From assembly GCF_000150955.2 (NCBI RefSeq), contig NC_011673.1:759394-823393 (forward strand): a stretch of 64,000 bases of DNA. Reading direction: 5' to 3'. Origin of the DNA: Phaeodactylum tricornutum CCAP 1055/1. Lineage: Eukaryota > Bacillariophyta > Bacillariophyceae > Surirellales > Neidiaceae. Positions 8,927-19,171 of the stretch are shown here, in pieces. The first letter of the stretch is position 1. Every line of letters begins with the position of its first letter. Made by a program: the position numbers and the translations under genes. Under the pieces are notes generated by a model, which was not told the DNA's origin, did not search any database, and saw only the letters and a list, made by a program, of their open reading frames with translations.

Positions 8927-11206
8927 ATGATTTCTCTGCGAGGAAAGTTGGAGCGGGAAAAGGAAACACTTTGGAAATGGACGGGAATGTGGTCCTTTGG
9001 TGCCACCGTGGACTCTACCAAGGCCTTGCCCTTTCGGTACATCTGGCACGAGCCCGTGGATCCTTCTACCGTTCCTATTCCTACCGCCGAAGAAGGAAAT
9101 GACGACGAAGACAAGCCAGATCAGAACGAAACCGCTTGTGAAAATGATGCTGTAACGGACGAACCGACAAGCAAGGGAGAACCGGTTGACACCGGAAGCT
9201 CACAGTCAGCTCCCACGGAATCAACACCATCACAGCCGAACGTGAATGACCAGTTCGTCGAAAACGACAGGAAAGCGACTGAAAAATTAGACAGCACTCA
9301 AGTTACTGCACCTGGAACCAGAGAATTGAAAATGGATAGCGAACAAGACAAGGCGGCTGAGCGGAACATTGCAATCCAAAAACCCACGTTCGCGGACGAA
9401 AGCTTTACCGACGCCGCGAGATCGTATCCCGAAAAGTGTCCCGCTTCCGGACAATGGAAGGGTTATTTCAAGACCATCGGGCCTCGTAAAGGTACCTTTT
9501 CACAAACATCCGAGCATTTTTTCCTCTTTGTCAACGCCACGCCACCCTCGGATGCCGTGGCCCAATTTCCCGACGAGGACGAACCAGCCCACCGACCACC
9601 ACCCGGCACAGCATCTTTCCCCACGGGCCACTTGCACGCTCGCGGGACGGGGGAAAATCAATACGGTGTTTTCGAACTGCTCGGATCCCTTCACGTGGAG
9701 ACTTCTATCTTGAGTTTGCAAAGAGTATATGTCCGCACCGCCGATAGTAGTAAAAGCCCCAGTCCACGGAGCAAACAGCAACGTCGCCGTGCGGCCGCTA
9801 TAGGGTCTACAAAAGCTTCCGCAGATAATCGCCCCTATGTCACTCGGAAACGGCAATTATCGTGGAAACGAAGGGCCGCCTTGGAGGAAGGGGACGATAC
9901 TGTTGAGGGAATTAAAAATCGACAAAAGAAGCGAGCCCGGGTATGTTCGATGGAAGCCAGTGATCCCCAGAACGACGAGCAAATGACCACGGAGGAATCT
10001 TCGACGATGCCATCTAATAGTCAGTCAACCGTTTCCGCTGATGAAATGGGTGCATCGGCCTCATCGGGACGACCGACAATTGCACTCCCGGGCTCCCATG
10101 GCCCAGAGCCACGGCGACCACAGTCGTCGCCACGCAGTAGTGCAGCCTTGGCATCTTCACGTAAGCATCAAACGTCAGCCGGATCTTCTCTACCCACTTC
10201 TTCCAATTTAGGCGCCAAACATTCCGTTGGTAGTGCGACGGGCATTCTTAAGCTGCCCCTGGCGGGAGATCCGAAACAGGCACGTTGGCGCGCGGCCCAC
10301 TTCTTGTACTATCAACGCCACGAACCCATCAGCGACAATATCAATAGCAACGATGTAGCCAAATCAGCTATAACTGCTTCCACCAATGCAGTTTCGACAA
10401 CACCCTCTCCCAAATACGTCATTTACGAAGGGGAAATGTTGAATTCTCAACGGGAAGGCCGTGGCGTCTGTTTATTCCACAGCGGATTTCTTTACGAAGG
10501 GGAATGGAAACGCAACAAGGAACACGGTTTCGGTAAGCTCATGACGTCGGATCGAACACGTGTTGTCTATCAGGGCGAATGGGAACGTGGACGTATGCAC
10601 GGGGTCGGATCTTACCATTATTCGAGCACTGCCATCGCCGGTGATGCAAAAATCCAGTCCAAATACGAAGGTGATTTTAAAGAGAATTTGCGACACGGAG
10701 ATGGCACCTACGTACTACCCGATGGGTCGGTGTACACGGGCCAATGGAGAGATGGCATGATGTCTGGACGTGGGGTATTCACGTGGCCGGATGGATCATT
10801 GTATGAGGGCGATTGGAAAGATGGAAAGAGACATGGGTTAGGTGTTTTAAAAGTTTCGGATGGATTCTCTTACGATGGCAATTGGGTAAGGAATGCGATG
10901 GAAGGACGTGGATCGGCAACTTATCCTAACGGGCAGCAGTACCACGGTCTATTTACCAATGGTCGGAGAGAAGGCCGAGGGACTATGTACTTCACTAATG
11001 GGGCTGTGTACGAAGGTAGATTTCGTGACGATGCCATCGACGGTCAAGGAACTATGAAAATGTCGCGGAGTATGGTGGTTCCGAGTGAGAACGACGACGA
11101 GAAGAATTTGGAAAAGTCAAAGAAAGATTTCATGATCCCAGTATCTTTTCAGAGTGATATGGGTCATATCCATCGCAAAGCAGGCTTCACCGTAGGCGGA
11201 GAATAA
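8927..11206 (+). CDS. MORN-repeat protein
   Basis: The frame from the first ATG, at 8927, gives 759 residues; it is open further upstream but without an ATG. The C-terminal 240 residues (about 505-740) carry around eight MORN repeats of the form YEGEWKxxxxHGxG, for example YEGDWKDGKRHGLG and YTGQWRDGMMSGRG. MORN repeats form an elongated beta-meander and usually mediate membrane, lipid or scaffold contacts. A folded segment at about 165-270 (SGQWKGYFKTIGPRKGTFSQ and onward) precedes a basic, Ser/Gln-rich linker (QKKRARV). The cellular role cannot be read from sequence. The gene is convergent with the importin-like gene downstream, with a 140-bp gap. Confidence 0.75.
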   Translation: MISLRGKLEREKETLWKWTGMWSFGATVDSTKALPFRYIWHEPVDPSTVPIPTAEEGNDDEDKPDQNETACENDAVTDEPTSKGEPVDTGSSQSAPTESTPSQPNVNDQFVENDRKATEKLDSTQVTAPGTRELKMDSEQDKAAERNIAIQKPTFADESFTDAARSYPEKCPASGQWKGYFKTIGPRKGTFSQTSEHFFLFVNATPPSDAVAQFPDEDEPAHRPPPGTASFPTGHLHARGTGENQYGVFELLGSLHVETSILSLQRVYVRTADSSKSPSPRSKQQRRRAAAIGSTKASADNRPYVTRKRQLSWKRRAALEEGDDTVEGIKNRQKKRARVCSMEASDPQNDEQMTTEESSTMPSNSQSTVSADEMGASASSGRPTIALPGSHGPEPRRPQSSPRSSAALASSRKHQTSAGSSLPTSSNLGAKHSVGSATGILKLPLAGDPKQARWRAAHFLYYQRHEPISDNINSNDVAKSAITASTNAVSTTPSPKYVIYEGEMLNSQREGRGVCLFHSGFLYEGEWKRNKEHGFGKLMTSDRTRVVYQGEWERGRMHGVGSYHYSSTAIAGDAKIQSKYEGDFKENLRHGDGTYVLPDGSVYTGQWRDGMMSGRGVFTWPDGSLYEGDWKDGKRHGLGVLKVSDGFSYDGNWVRNAMEGRGSATYPNGQQYHGLFTNGRREGRGTMYFTNGAVYEGRFRDDAIDGQGTMKMSRSMVVPSENDDEKNLEKSKKDFMIPVSFQSDMGHIHRKAGFTVGGE

Positions 11207-11344
11207 AGTCATTCAGCCAAGCAATAGGAAGACTAATCTTTTGCCGCATTGACTGAGTAAAAGTGTCTTTTGTGCTTCGTTTCCTCCCCTAGCTTTATGA
11301 TGCGGTACACGATAATTGGCAGACGCTTTCTCTAGCATAAACTT

Positions 11345-14300
11345 TCAAATCCTAGCTAATTGGTACGATACTAAACAATCGACGGACATTTCTCCTTTGC
11401 ATATTTTGCAGTAGTCCGTGAGGAGCATTTTGGCCTTGGGTCTGTTCTTAGTCCCTACTGCCACCAATTCCAAAAGAATCTGAACGATGCGCTGGTAAAC
11501 GTCTGGATCATAGTTCTGAGGTGTGGCGCTATTCATCCATTGCCGAGCTACATTCGAGCCACCATCGTTGGGAATCTTCCAACTCAATGATGAAGATACC
11601 AGCGCAAAGATACAATCGCTACAAGGCGGCCACAGCATCTGGGGGCCTTCCAGGAGAATCATAATGCATATCTTGGCAAGACGTTCACCGTGTTGGGCGA
11701 TTTGCTCATCCAACAGTTGCCCATTGTCTTGCAAAACAGCTAAGCATCCATGGGATACTTGCAACAAGCGCCAGCCAAAGAGGTGAGAGAGGAAGTTGAG
11801 CGATGATCTTGTCGACTCGCGTTCGCCTTTGCAAGCAGTTAGGCATTCCACTGCGCAAGCGATAGTCGAAGGAAATTGAGCATTGCGAACCAAAGCAGAC
11901 GGACAATAGAGTAGATACCTTTGCACCAACTCGAAAAAGCCTCGAACAAGATCTGGACATTCGATAAGACAACTTTCTGAGGATACGTGCGCAAAGAAAA
12001 GACTAGAAACATGCTCCAGCAATCGATGGAAGGCCAGTTCGTTCGAGGCACCGAATACTTCAACAGCACTGGCCATATACGCAAGTGTTGTGGAAGTCTT
12101 CTTCAGTTGAAATGCATCCACTGCAAACTTTATCGTCGATTCAAAGTGGGGTGCGACAAGCTTTGGCGTGTTCTTTAGTAGTTGTTCATGAATGGATAAG
12201 ACGATTTCAAAAACAGAGTCGATCCCGGATGCCATTGTTGCAGCAAATTGTAGGAACGGCCATACAAGTATCATCATATCGGAAACCAGGTCTGCGTCTT
12301 CATTTCCGTTGTCGCTGAATCTGATAAGTACATGTAGCACCTTCAAAGACTTTCGAAGAGTTTGAACGGAACACAATGCTTCTTCGGATGCCAGGTCGCC
12401 ATCAGCCGAGAGCACATTCAATGCTTCTTGGCCACATCGTACCAATGGAGTGGCCAGTCCTCTCAAATGATGTCGAGTCTCATCGCCGTTTTCCATCTGT
12501 ACCACAAGCCTGGTACAGCCTTCGGCAACCGCTGCCATAAGCTCTTCTTTACCAGTAGAAAGGCCTGTTTTGAACAAGCTGTGAACCGTATCCATGACAG
12601 CATTTAAAGCGGAAGCGTTTGACAGAAGCTCTTTCGAGCAGCCAATCAGCAGAGACCGAGACGCAATCCCGGCATCGATTCCAACTGTTGGAGCTATCTG
12701 TACAGCGGCGCCTAAATAGCCCAGCATTTGAACGATTGCTTCGGTCGGGCACTTCGTGGACCAAGTAGTTGCGTAGGCTCCAATGAAATGGACAACAGCA
12801 ACAAGAACAAGGATGTGTCTTGAGGCTGCGGTCTCGACTGTTATTTTTGGATCCGATCCACTACCAAGCAACTTTTTGACAAGTCCATTGAGCTGCTCAC
12901 TCGTACGATCGCGATCGCTACTGATACTGAAGCCGCCTGTTCGAGTTTTTATCCGTGCATTGATTTCTCGAGCCGGTGCAGTCAAGCCGAAAAGGGCACC
13001 CTCCTGCACACCCCATTCCTGTGATACCAACAGGGGCTCTACCATACGTTCCACAAACTCGGATCGGAAAAGAAAGTATATGCTGATAAACACGTCTTTT
13101 GTAAGGCGCCGGTTTTCTTCAAACTCGGACTGGTCGATGTCGAATTCATTTCCCCAGTCGCAAAAAGGAGAAGGATAAGCAATACTTTTTAATATGCTTT
13201 CCAAAACTCGTCGAAACAAAGGGGCTTTCCATTGTTCGTGGCGCTCAGATGTTGGTATTTCTTGAATAGAAAGCCAGCATTCCAAGACAACCATGCGTAC
13301 ATTCAGAAGTGGATGACATTGAATACGCAACAAAAGTTCGATCAACGCTTCCGCAGGTTCAACTACTAGACTATCAACTTCTTCAATGACGAGAGTGCAT
13401 ATTAAAGTGGCCAGTGAGTGGGACGCATCGTCCCAGCCCGCATCCGAAGCAAATCGAAGCGGATCGACAATAAACCCTCGTCCAATTCCTTGCAACATTA
13501 GAAGGCAAGCTTCTTGTCGTGATGGTGTGCACGAGTCGGACGGCACCAAAATGACTTCCGTGAGTGCTTGGCTTGCACATACAAGCGCTTGCTCATCAGT
13601 GTACTGAGCCTGGGACAGTAGCTGGACCAGCTTGGGCAGCAAACGGTCCCTTCCACCGTACAGATTAGAATTCAAATGACTTACAGAAACGCGGCAGTGT
13701 TTAGCCCATTGTAATAGAGCATATGCAGCAGACCTCACACCATCCAAAAGCATCAAGCCCCGTCGGATCGTATCCAACACGGGCTCTACAAATGGCCAAA
13801 GTACAGTAGTTACGTCCGAATTGGCCAAGTCAGAACAAGCCTCGACTTCGAGAGGTATTTGTGCCAATATTCGTAGCGCGGTGCTTAGATGTATGCTTGT
13901 AGATACATGGCAGATCTGTATGGTTTCTTGCAGGCCTCCACATCGAACCGCAAGAGCAGCGGTACAAATAGAGGCTGATGAGATCACAGCAACCGGTAAC
14001 TGAGGACAAGCCGACAAAAGTAATCCCAATCGTGCTTGAATCGATGACAAGGTGTCGTTCAATTGGGTACCTCGAGGCACGTCGAGACGAATCTTAGACT
14101 GCAAAAGCTGTAGGCATAAAAGTTGCATTCCAAGCATTTCGGAGTCAGGGGTAGTGCTTCCAAAGGATCCTAGCCACTCGAAATAAACTAACCAGGCTTG
14201 GGGACTTCGATTCCACCGCTCCAGAAATTTCGAGGCCGATGACCGCGTTGTAGAATCTGTCGATGTCCGCACCAGCGCCAAAGCTGCATCGGCGACTTGG

Positions 14301-14350
14301 CTTTCTGTGCTTACCATTTTGTATCTATCCCCTCCTCCGTCAGGTTGCAT
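11345..14350 (-). CDS. Importin-beta family receptor, transportin-3/Mtr10/importin-13 type
   Basis: This single 1001-codon frame is helix-rich throughout. The N-terminus (ALALVRTSTDSTTRSSASKF, then LERWNRSPQAWLVYFEWLGS) fits the transportin-SR/Mtr10 pattern of an N-terminal HEAT repeat in which a tail of hydrophobic residues is followed by AW. The length, about 1000 residues, suits the family (usually 920-1000). Members carry cargo such as SR splicing proteins through the nuclear pore under RanGTP control. The rest has the leucine-rich helical-repeat composition expected of HEAT repeats but is diverged, so the exact subfamily is inference. ATGs at 14350 and 14317 (MVSTESQVAD) are both possible. 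Confidence 0.65.
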   Translation of the reverse strand: MQPDGGGDRYKMVSTESQVADAALALVRTSTDSTTRSSASKFLERWNRSPQAWLVYFEWLGSFGSTTPDSEMLGMQLLCLQLLQSKIRLDVPRGTQLNDTLSSIQARLGLLLSACPQLPVAVISSASICTAALAVRCGGLQETIQICHVSTSIHLSTALRILAQIPLEVEACSDLANSDVTTVLWPFVEPVLDTIRRGLMLLDGVRSAAYALLQWAKHCRVSVSHLNSNLYGGRDRLLPKLVQLLSQAQYTDEQALVCASQALTEVILVPSDSCTPSRQEACLLMLQGIGRGFIVDPLRFASDAGWDDASHSLATLICTLVIEEVDSLVVEPAEALIELLLRIQCHPLLNVRMVVLECWLSIQEIPTSERHEQWKAPLFRRVLESILKSIAYPSPFCDWGNEFDIDQSEFEENRRLTKDVFISIYFLFRSEFVERMVEPLLVSQEWGVQEGALFGLTAPAREINARIKTRTGGFSISSDRDRTSEQLNGLVKKLLGSGSDPKITVETAASRHILVLVAVVHFIGAYATTWSTKCPTEAIVQMLGYLGAAVQIAPTVGIDAGIASRSLLIGCSKELLSNASALNAVMDTVHSLFKTGLSTGKEELMAAVAEGCTRLVVQMENGDETRHHLRGLATPLVRCGQEALNVLSADGDLASEEALCSVQTLRKSLKVLHVLIRFSDNGNEDADLVSDMMILVWPFLQFAATMASGIDSVFEIVLSIHEQLLKNTPKLVAPHFESTIKFAVDAFQLKKTSTTLAYMASAVEVFGASNELAFHRLLEHVSSLFFAHVSSESCLIECPDLVRGFFELVQRYLLYCPSALVRNAQFPSTIACAVECLTACKGERESTRSSLNFLSHLFGWRLLQVSHGCLAVLQDNGQLLDEQIAQHGERLAKICIMILLEGPQMLWPPCSDCIFALVSSSLSWKIPNDGGSNVARQWMNSATPQNYDPDVYQRIVQILLELVAVGTKNRPKAKMLLTDYCKICKGEMSVDCLVSYQLARI

Positions 14351-15327
14351 TAGAGCGCATTATGTTGTAACACTTTACACCACATGATAATAAATGGTTG
14401 ATGTTCCTGACCGGCGTTGTGATGCGATCGACCGAGAGGATTTTCGGACGTCTATAGCAGCTCACAACTGACAGTAAAAGTAAATAACGAAGCCTGAACC
14501 CTCACGGAGAATTCTGTCCTTGCGCCAGATAACAGTGAAGTAATAGAGAAAATCCACTACTTAGGATGAACCGGGGTGAAAATTACATTCTTTCGGAAAA
14601 ATGGAAAATTTTCTATTTTAAGTATCTTTATTCCGTCCGATCATCGTCATGCTTTTCGTAGATACCTCCCAAATATATCACACCACTATTGCTTTGGCTC
14701 TGTGTCTAGAAATAAGTTCAGTCAGCCTTTGTAGGTCCTTCCTTTGGTGCGAATAAGAAAAGTGGACATTGGATGCAAATAAATGTAAATCATTCTTACT
14801 TTAGAGCGAGTGGTGGTCATCTTGACTGGAGAACAGAGCATCATTTTTGTCGGGAAGGCCACCTCAGGGAGGGTCCTCGCCAAGAAGCTTGGATAGGCTA
14901 CGCTACTTGAGAAGCTCCGTCGCTATTCTGTAGTCTATTCGAAAGTTCTGTCAAGTAGACGCTCTTTCCACCTCATCTCAAAATGCACCCAAACTGACAA
15001 AATTGTGTCATGGCTTACAGTTAGAGATAAATACCATGTTTGTCGTGGGCATTCAATTTTATTTTATCACGTATTTGGCGATTCTTTCGGATGTCTCTTC
15101 CATAGAAAAGTCTAGTGCCGAGATGCAAAGACTTTCTGGCCGTGTGTTTGAGAAATACACACGAGCTATCTCCAGCCACGCTTGTAATTACCATGTAGTG
15201 GAAGCGAAGGTATATATTTTAACATTGTGAATTGATAGCAGCAGCTGCGCGGCCGAAGAATAAACGAAAGCTACAAGCATTCGAAATCTGGAAGAGAAGT
15301 CGATTCTTCTATGAATGAACGACCATG
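14351..15327. other. Intergenic, nearly 1 kb, no gene recognised
   Basis: The region lies between the importin-like gene (start at 14350) and the 3' end of DPH1. A variant of the recurrent motif, TGACAGTAA, occurs at 14469-14477, about 120 bp upstream of the importin gene. A 75-codon frame at 15003-15230 shows no family resemblance. No repeat was recognised. Confidence 0.3.
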
Positions 15328-18300
15328 CTATTCCGGAACCCGCAGCCTCTGCACCAATCCGGCAATGAATCCCTTCGGCGGAGGCTTGGACATGATATCG
15401 TTAACGCCGGAGCTCAAGATTAATGCTCTAGCTTGCTCTGTGGCATCAGCAGTGTACATCAAAATGTAGGTAGGATCAATTTTGTTTTCTTGCTCGTATT
15501 TCCGTATGGTGCAGGTCGCTTCAATGCCATCGACATCGGGCATGTGATAGTCGATAATGCATAGACTGGGGCGCTTGTCTCGAAAGACCTGGACACCTTC
15601 AGCCCCACCCCCTGCTGTGAGGACCTCTATTGCAAGACCAGCTCTTCTAATATCCAAAAGTAGCGCCCGGTTTAGAATTTTGACGTTCACAACATTGTCA
15701 TCTACGATCAAAATCGGACCCGACATTTGGATCACGCTCTCTGTTTCCTTCGTATCATCTGTTAGTGTCTGATTTCCCTCAACTGTGTCTTCAGCTAACA
15801 ATCCGACTGGGATTCCCATATGAAAAAGTGTTCCTTTATCGGGGGTGCTTGCACAAGAAATAAAACCATTGAGCTGGTAACATAATGAAACGCAAATGAA
15901 AAGCCCAAGCCCTGTTCCCTGAAAAATGCGATTGGATCCATGACTCGATTGGGTATATGGTGAGAACATTTCTACTAGTTCACACGGCTCCATACCGCAT
16001 CCGGTGTCTGAAACACTCATTGTCATCCACTTTTGATCATGCGTCTCATTAAACGTCATAGTGCTCCGTCTTACTTCTTCAGCCGATGTGTGCATTTCAC
16101 TCTCCTTCATCGAAAACACTGATCCAGCATGAACTTCCGCGCCTCGCTCCCACATCATAGTTGCCTCTTGCAGCGAATCAACGAGCCTAAATACAACATC
16201 GACAGTCCCTTCACCCGTAAACTTGATGGCATTGTTCACAACGTTGGAAACGATTTGAATAATTTTTGTACGATCCGTCACAATCACCACTTTTTCCAAG
16301 CCTTTCGGCTCGATTGACGATCTCATCTCGATCTTTCGAGAAGTGGCCAGTGACTTCATACAGTCAATTGTCTCGAAGGCTAACGTCTGGTAAATAACCT
16401 TATCCTGCGCCGATATATGAGACAAGTGTTTGTTCTTCGAGATGTCCAGAATATCGTTGAGAAGATTGATCATGTGGTTTCCGGAAGCTATTGCTGTATC
16501 GACAACATCTCTGACTTCCGCTGCTGGCATATCTTCAATTGACTCATGCAGAATACTTAAGCATCCCATAACGCCATGGAAAGGAGTCCGTAGTTCGTGG
16601 CTGTTTCAAAAGCAAAAAGTAAGAGGGGAAAGGATTAAACTCTTCTAACGTCGATAAGCTTCTGCCTTACCTCATATGCGCAAAGAATTCGTAATTGTCC
16701 CGCGCTCGGTCAATTGCCGCCAAATATTTCCGGTTTGCATCTTGAATATCACCTCTCAGTAATCCCATCATGTATGCGTACGAATGCTCACATATACGGT
16801 CACGAAGCACAGAAATCACACTAATATCTTGCACAGTCCAGGCTCGTGATTCCTTTCGCGCTTTTTCAATGAATTGAGTAAAGGAGTTGCGCGGATTCAA
16901 AATTCCTCCAATCCTTAGTTTTGGTTCGTCAGGATTACCCGCCCATACGACATCTTTGGATCGCATTGCTCGTCCAATCATGATCTGAGTACGACCCTCT
17001 TGGAAAAATACAATTCCACTTGCTGGGCACTCTTCTTGTGTCAATTTGATATCTGTGAGAGCTTTGCGTGTTGAAATGACACAGAGTTCGCGATTCTGAT
17101 AGGAACTCATCTTAGTCCAAAAAGAATCCTTCGGTACCAACAAAGGATCACCCAGCACAATTCTGTCGCCTTCGCCATCTCTAGGATCTTGTACATGTGC
17201 AACCAACACATCTCCATCAACAATTTCGAGTATGCCTTCACCCCATTCATAGAGATTGTGAATCAGGCTCTGGTCATGCTTTAAGCTCATAGTGCACTGG
17301 CCCAACTTAATAATTCGGGCACTCTGCGCCTTTTTCATGAGAGATTCAATACGAACTGAGACCATCGCACTTATGGTTTCACAAGCAATTCGCTGATGGA
17401 GCGAAGGCTTGTACCTCGCGCCGTACCCATGAAAAGCCAGCAACCCCCACAGATCATTGTCGACAACAATCGCCAAGCTCAACGACGACACCACCCCCAT
17501 ATTTCTTAAGTACACAATATGCGGTTTGGCTACAGCACGCATGCGAATTTGACTGAGATCCATCTTTTCATTGTCCAGGGATAAAATCGGTAGATCCTCG
17601 GTATCAACGTCGTAAATGTACCGCACACCATTTTTTATATAAAGCTGTCGCGATGGCAAAGGAATATCAGAGGAAGGAAATCGCATGCCAAGATAGCTGG
17701 ATTCCACATGATTTGCTTTAATCTCGTGCACGACCTCGCCGGACAGATCATCGTGGAATCGGTACACCATGCCCCTGTCATACTTTCCCAACAGGTGAAA
17801 AACAGTGTCGCAGGCTGTCTTGGCAATTGCTTCGTGCTGGTAGAATTCCACAATACGTCCCAAATGCAACAATGAGGATGAAAAATGGGAGGCAGTCTAC
17901 AAAAAGGGAAAAAGTAAGACGAAAAGAGAGCGTTTAGCAAGCAAGTGCGTCAGGCTGCCCTTGTATTTGCAGGAAAACTCACATCATCCAAACCAACTGT
18001 TTCAATTTCGATGCCAATCACGGAGTAGTCCATTTCCGTCGCTGAAATAGAAATAGCGTACGCTGAACCATCATATGAATAAAAATAAAAATTTCTGTGC
18101 GTATCGGAATGGATAATACCGAGGACCAAATCGAGAATCTTCTCGTAGAAATCGTGCGGAACCCAGTTCAGTAAAAAGCCTCCAGATATGCCAATAGCTT
18201 CGTGAGGACTCTCACCACTCTGCTGTTCTCCATGGAAAGAAGATGTAGTTCTCGCCCCAGTGCGGCCAGCAGTAACTGTTCTGTTTTCGTGACACCGGAT

Positions 18301-18516
18301 CCAAGGAATGTGTTCGATGTCGCGATCATGAGCCAAGATTTTTCCAGACGGGTAGTGAATGAACAACAAATGGCCGGTACCCCCTTGTACGTTTGCGATC
18401 AAGTGCACAGGCTCACGATCACATTCCGTCAGCTCTTTGGTTGTAATGGAATTGTTGTGCCGACCCGCGGCACGGACACCAGGGAAGTCGGCTTCTCTAT
18501 AATTTGCCCCGCTCAT
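15328..18516 (-). CDS. DPH1: Diatom phytochrome, PAS-GAF-PHY-histidine kinase-receiver (3 exons)
   Basis: Exons on the minus strand are 18516-17983, 17896-16671 and 16600-15328, with introns of 86 and 70 nt; phases agree and give 1010 residues. It is a red/far-red photoreceptor of bacteriophytochrome type. The bilin-binding cysteine is Cys32 in TECDREPVHLI before the PAS domain. The GAF domain carries FPSSDIP at about 251-257, and the PHY tongue carries NPRNSF. The intron 2 junction rebuilds the H-box SHELRTPFHGVMG with His588. The kinase then has the N-box NNAIKF and the G-boxes DTGCGM and GTGLGLFI. The C-terminal receiver has LIVDDN, the phosphoacceptor region IIDYHMPD and the conserved lysine in MSKPP. 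Diatom phytochromes of this layout are known as DPH. Confidence 0.96.
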
Positions 18517-19171
18517 GGCGTGGTTCCTTGAATACTTTGGGAAATACCAAACTTGTACTGTAAGGCGAATGCGAAGGTTGAAAGATAATTGACTCTCGTG
18601 GTAACTTCGGTACCATCACGAAACACCAGAAAATAATTGGAAAGAACCGCAGATGGCCGCAAGCATTATTGACTTATTGAATGACATGATATTGCCAAAA
18701 TCTGACTGTGCGAAAACAGCTCACAGCTCAATCATACGAATTGGTTTGCAGAAAGTTTGTCGCTTGTGACAGACATCGACAAATGGATCTCTGTTAACAA
18801 ATTTATTAGAATTATGGCCTTTCTTCCAAGTTGGAAATAGCAGACTTTTTCAATATAAGACGGTCGACTTGACTGACCAATAAATCTTTCATGTTAAAAG
18901 ATAACACAAATCCCCCGATACTGACGTCTCGGCGTACAGACGTAAGACGTATCGCCAGCCGCAGAAGGGTGAAGTCCGGGTTTTTATTCACTCCTCCGCT
19001 ACTAGTAGAGTACGCCGTGTCGCGTTCCTTTTTTGGTGTTTTTTAGCAGCGTCTTGCTCTCGTGTTGACTGGGGGCTAGTCAACACGCAATCAAGCACGG
19101 GACTTTTCACTCTGCTCCGTGTTGTGCGGTCCTTGAAAGCTTATCTGTTTGTATTCCAGCACTGCAAAGAC
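18517..19171. promoter_or_regulatory. Divergent DPH1/eIF3L spacer with motifs and hairpin
   Basis: The region contains TGACTGTG at 18703-18710 and a cluster of GACGT-type elements from 18921 to 18950 (TGACGTC followed by GACGTAAGACGT). A perfect 10-bp inverted repeat with a 7-nt loop lies at 19061-19087, about 85 bp before the eIF3L ATG. GACGT elements resemble bZIP sites; function here is inference. Confidence 0.4.
19061..19087. repeat. Perfect 10-bp inverted repeat (hairpin)
   Basis: CGTGTTGACT at 19061-19070 is exactly complementary to AGTCAACACG at 19078-19087, with a GGGGGCT loop. It lies in the leader or promoter of the eIF3L gene. Confidence 0.8.

Noticed and set aside
15003-15230. 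75-codon hydrophobic frame downstream of DPH1
   Set aside because: Short, isolated, and without a recognisable domain or signal.
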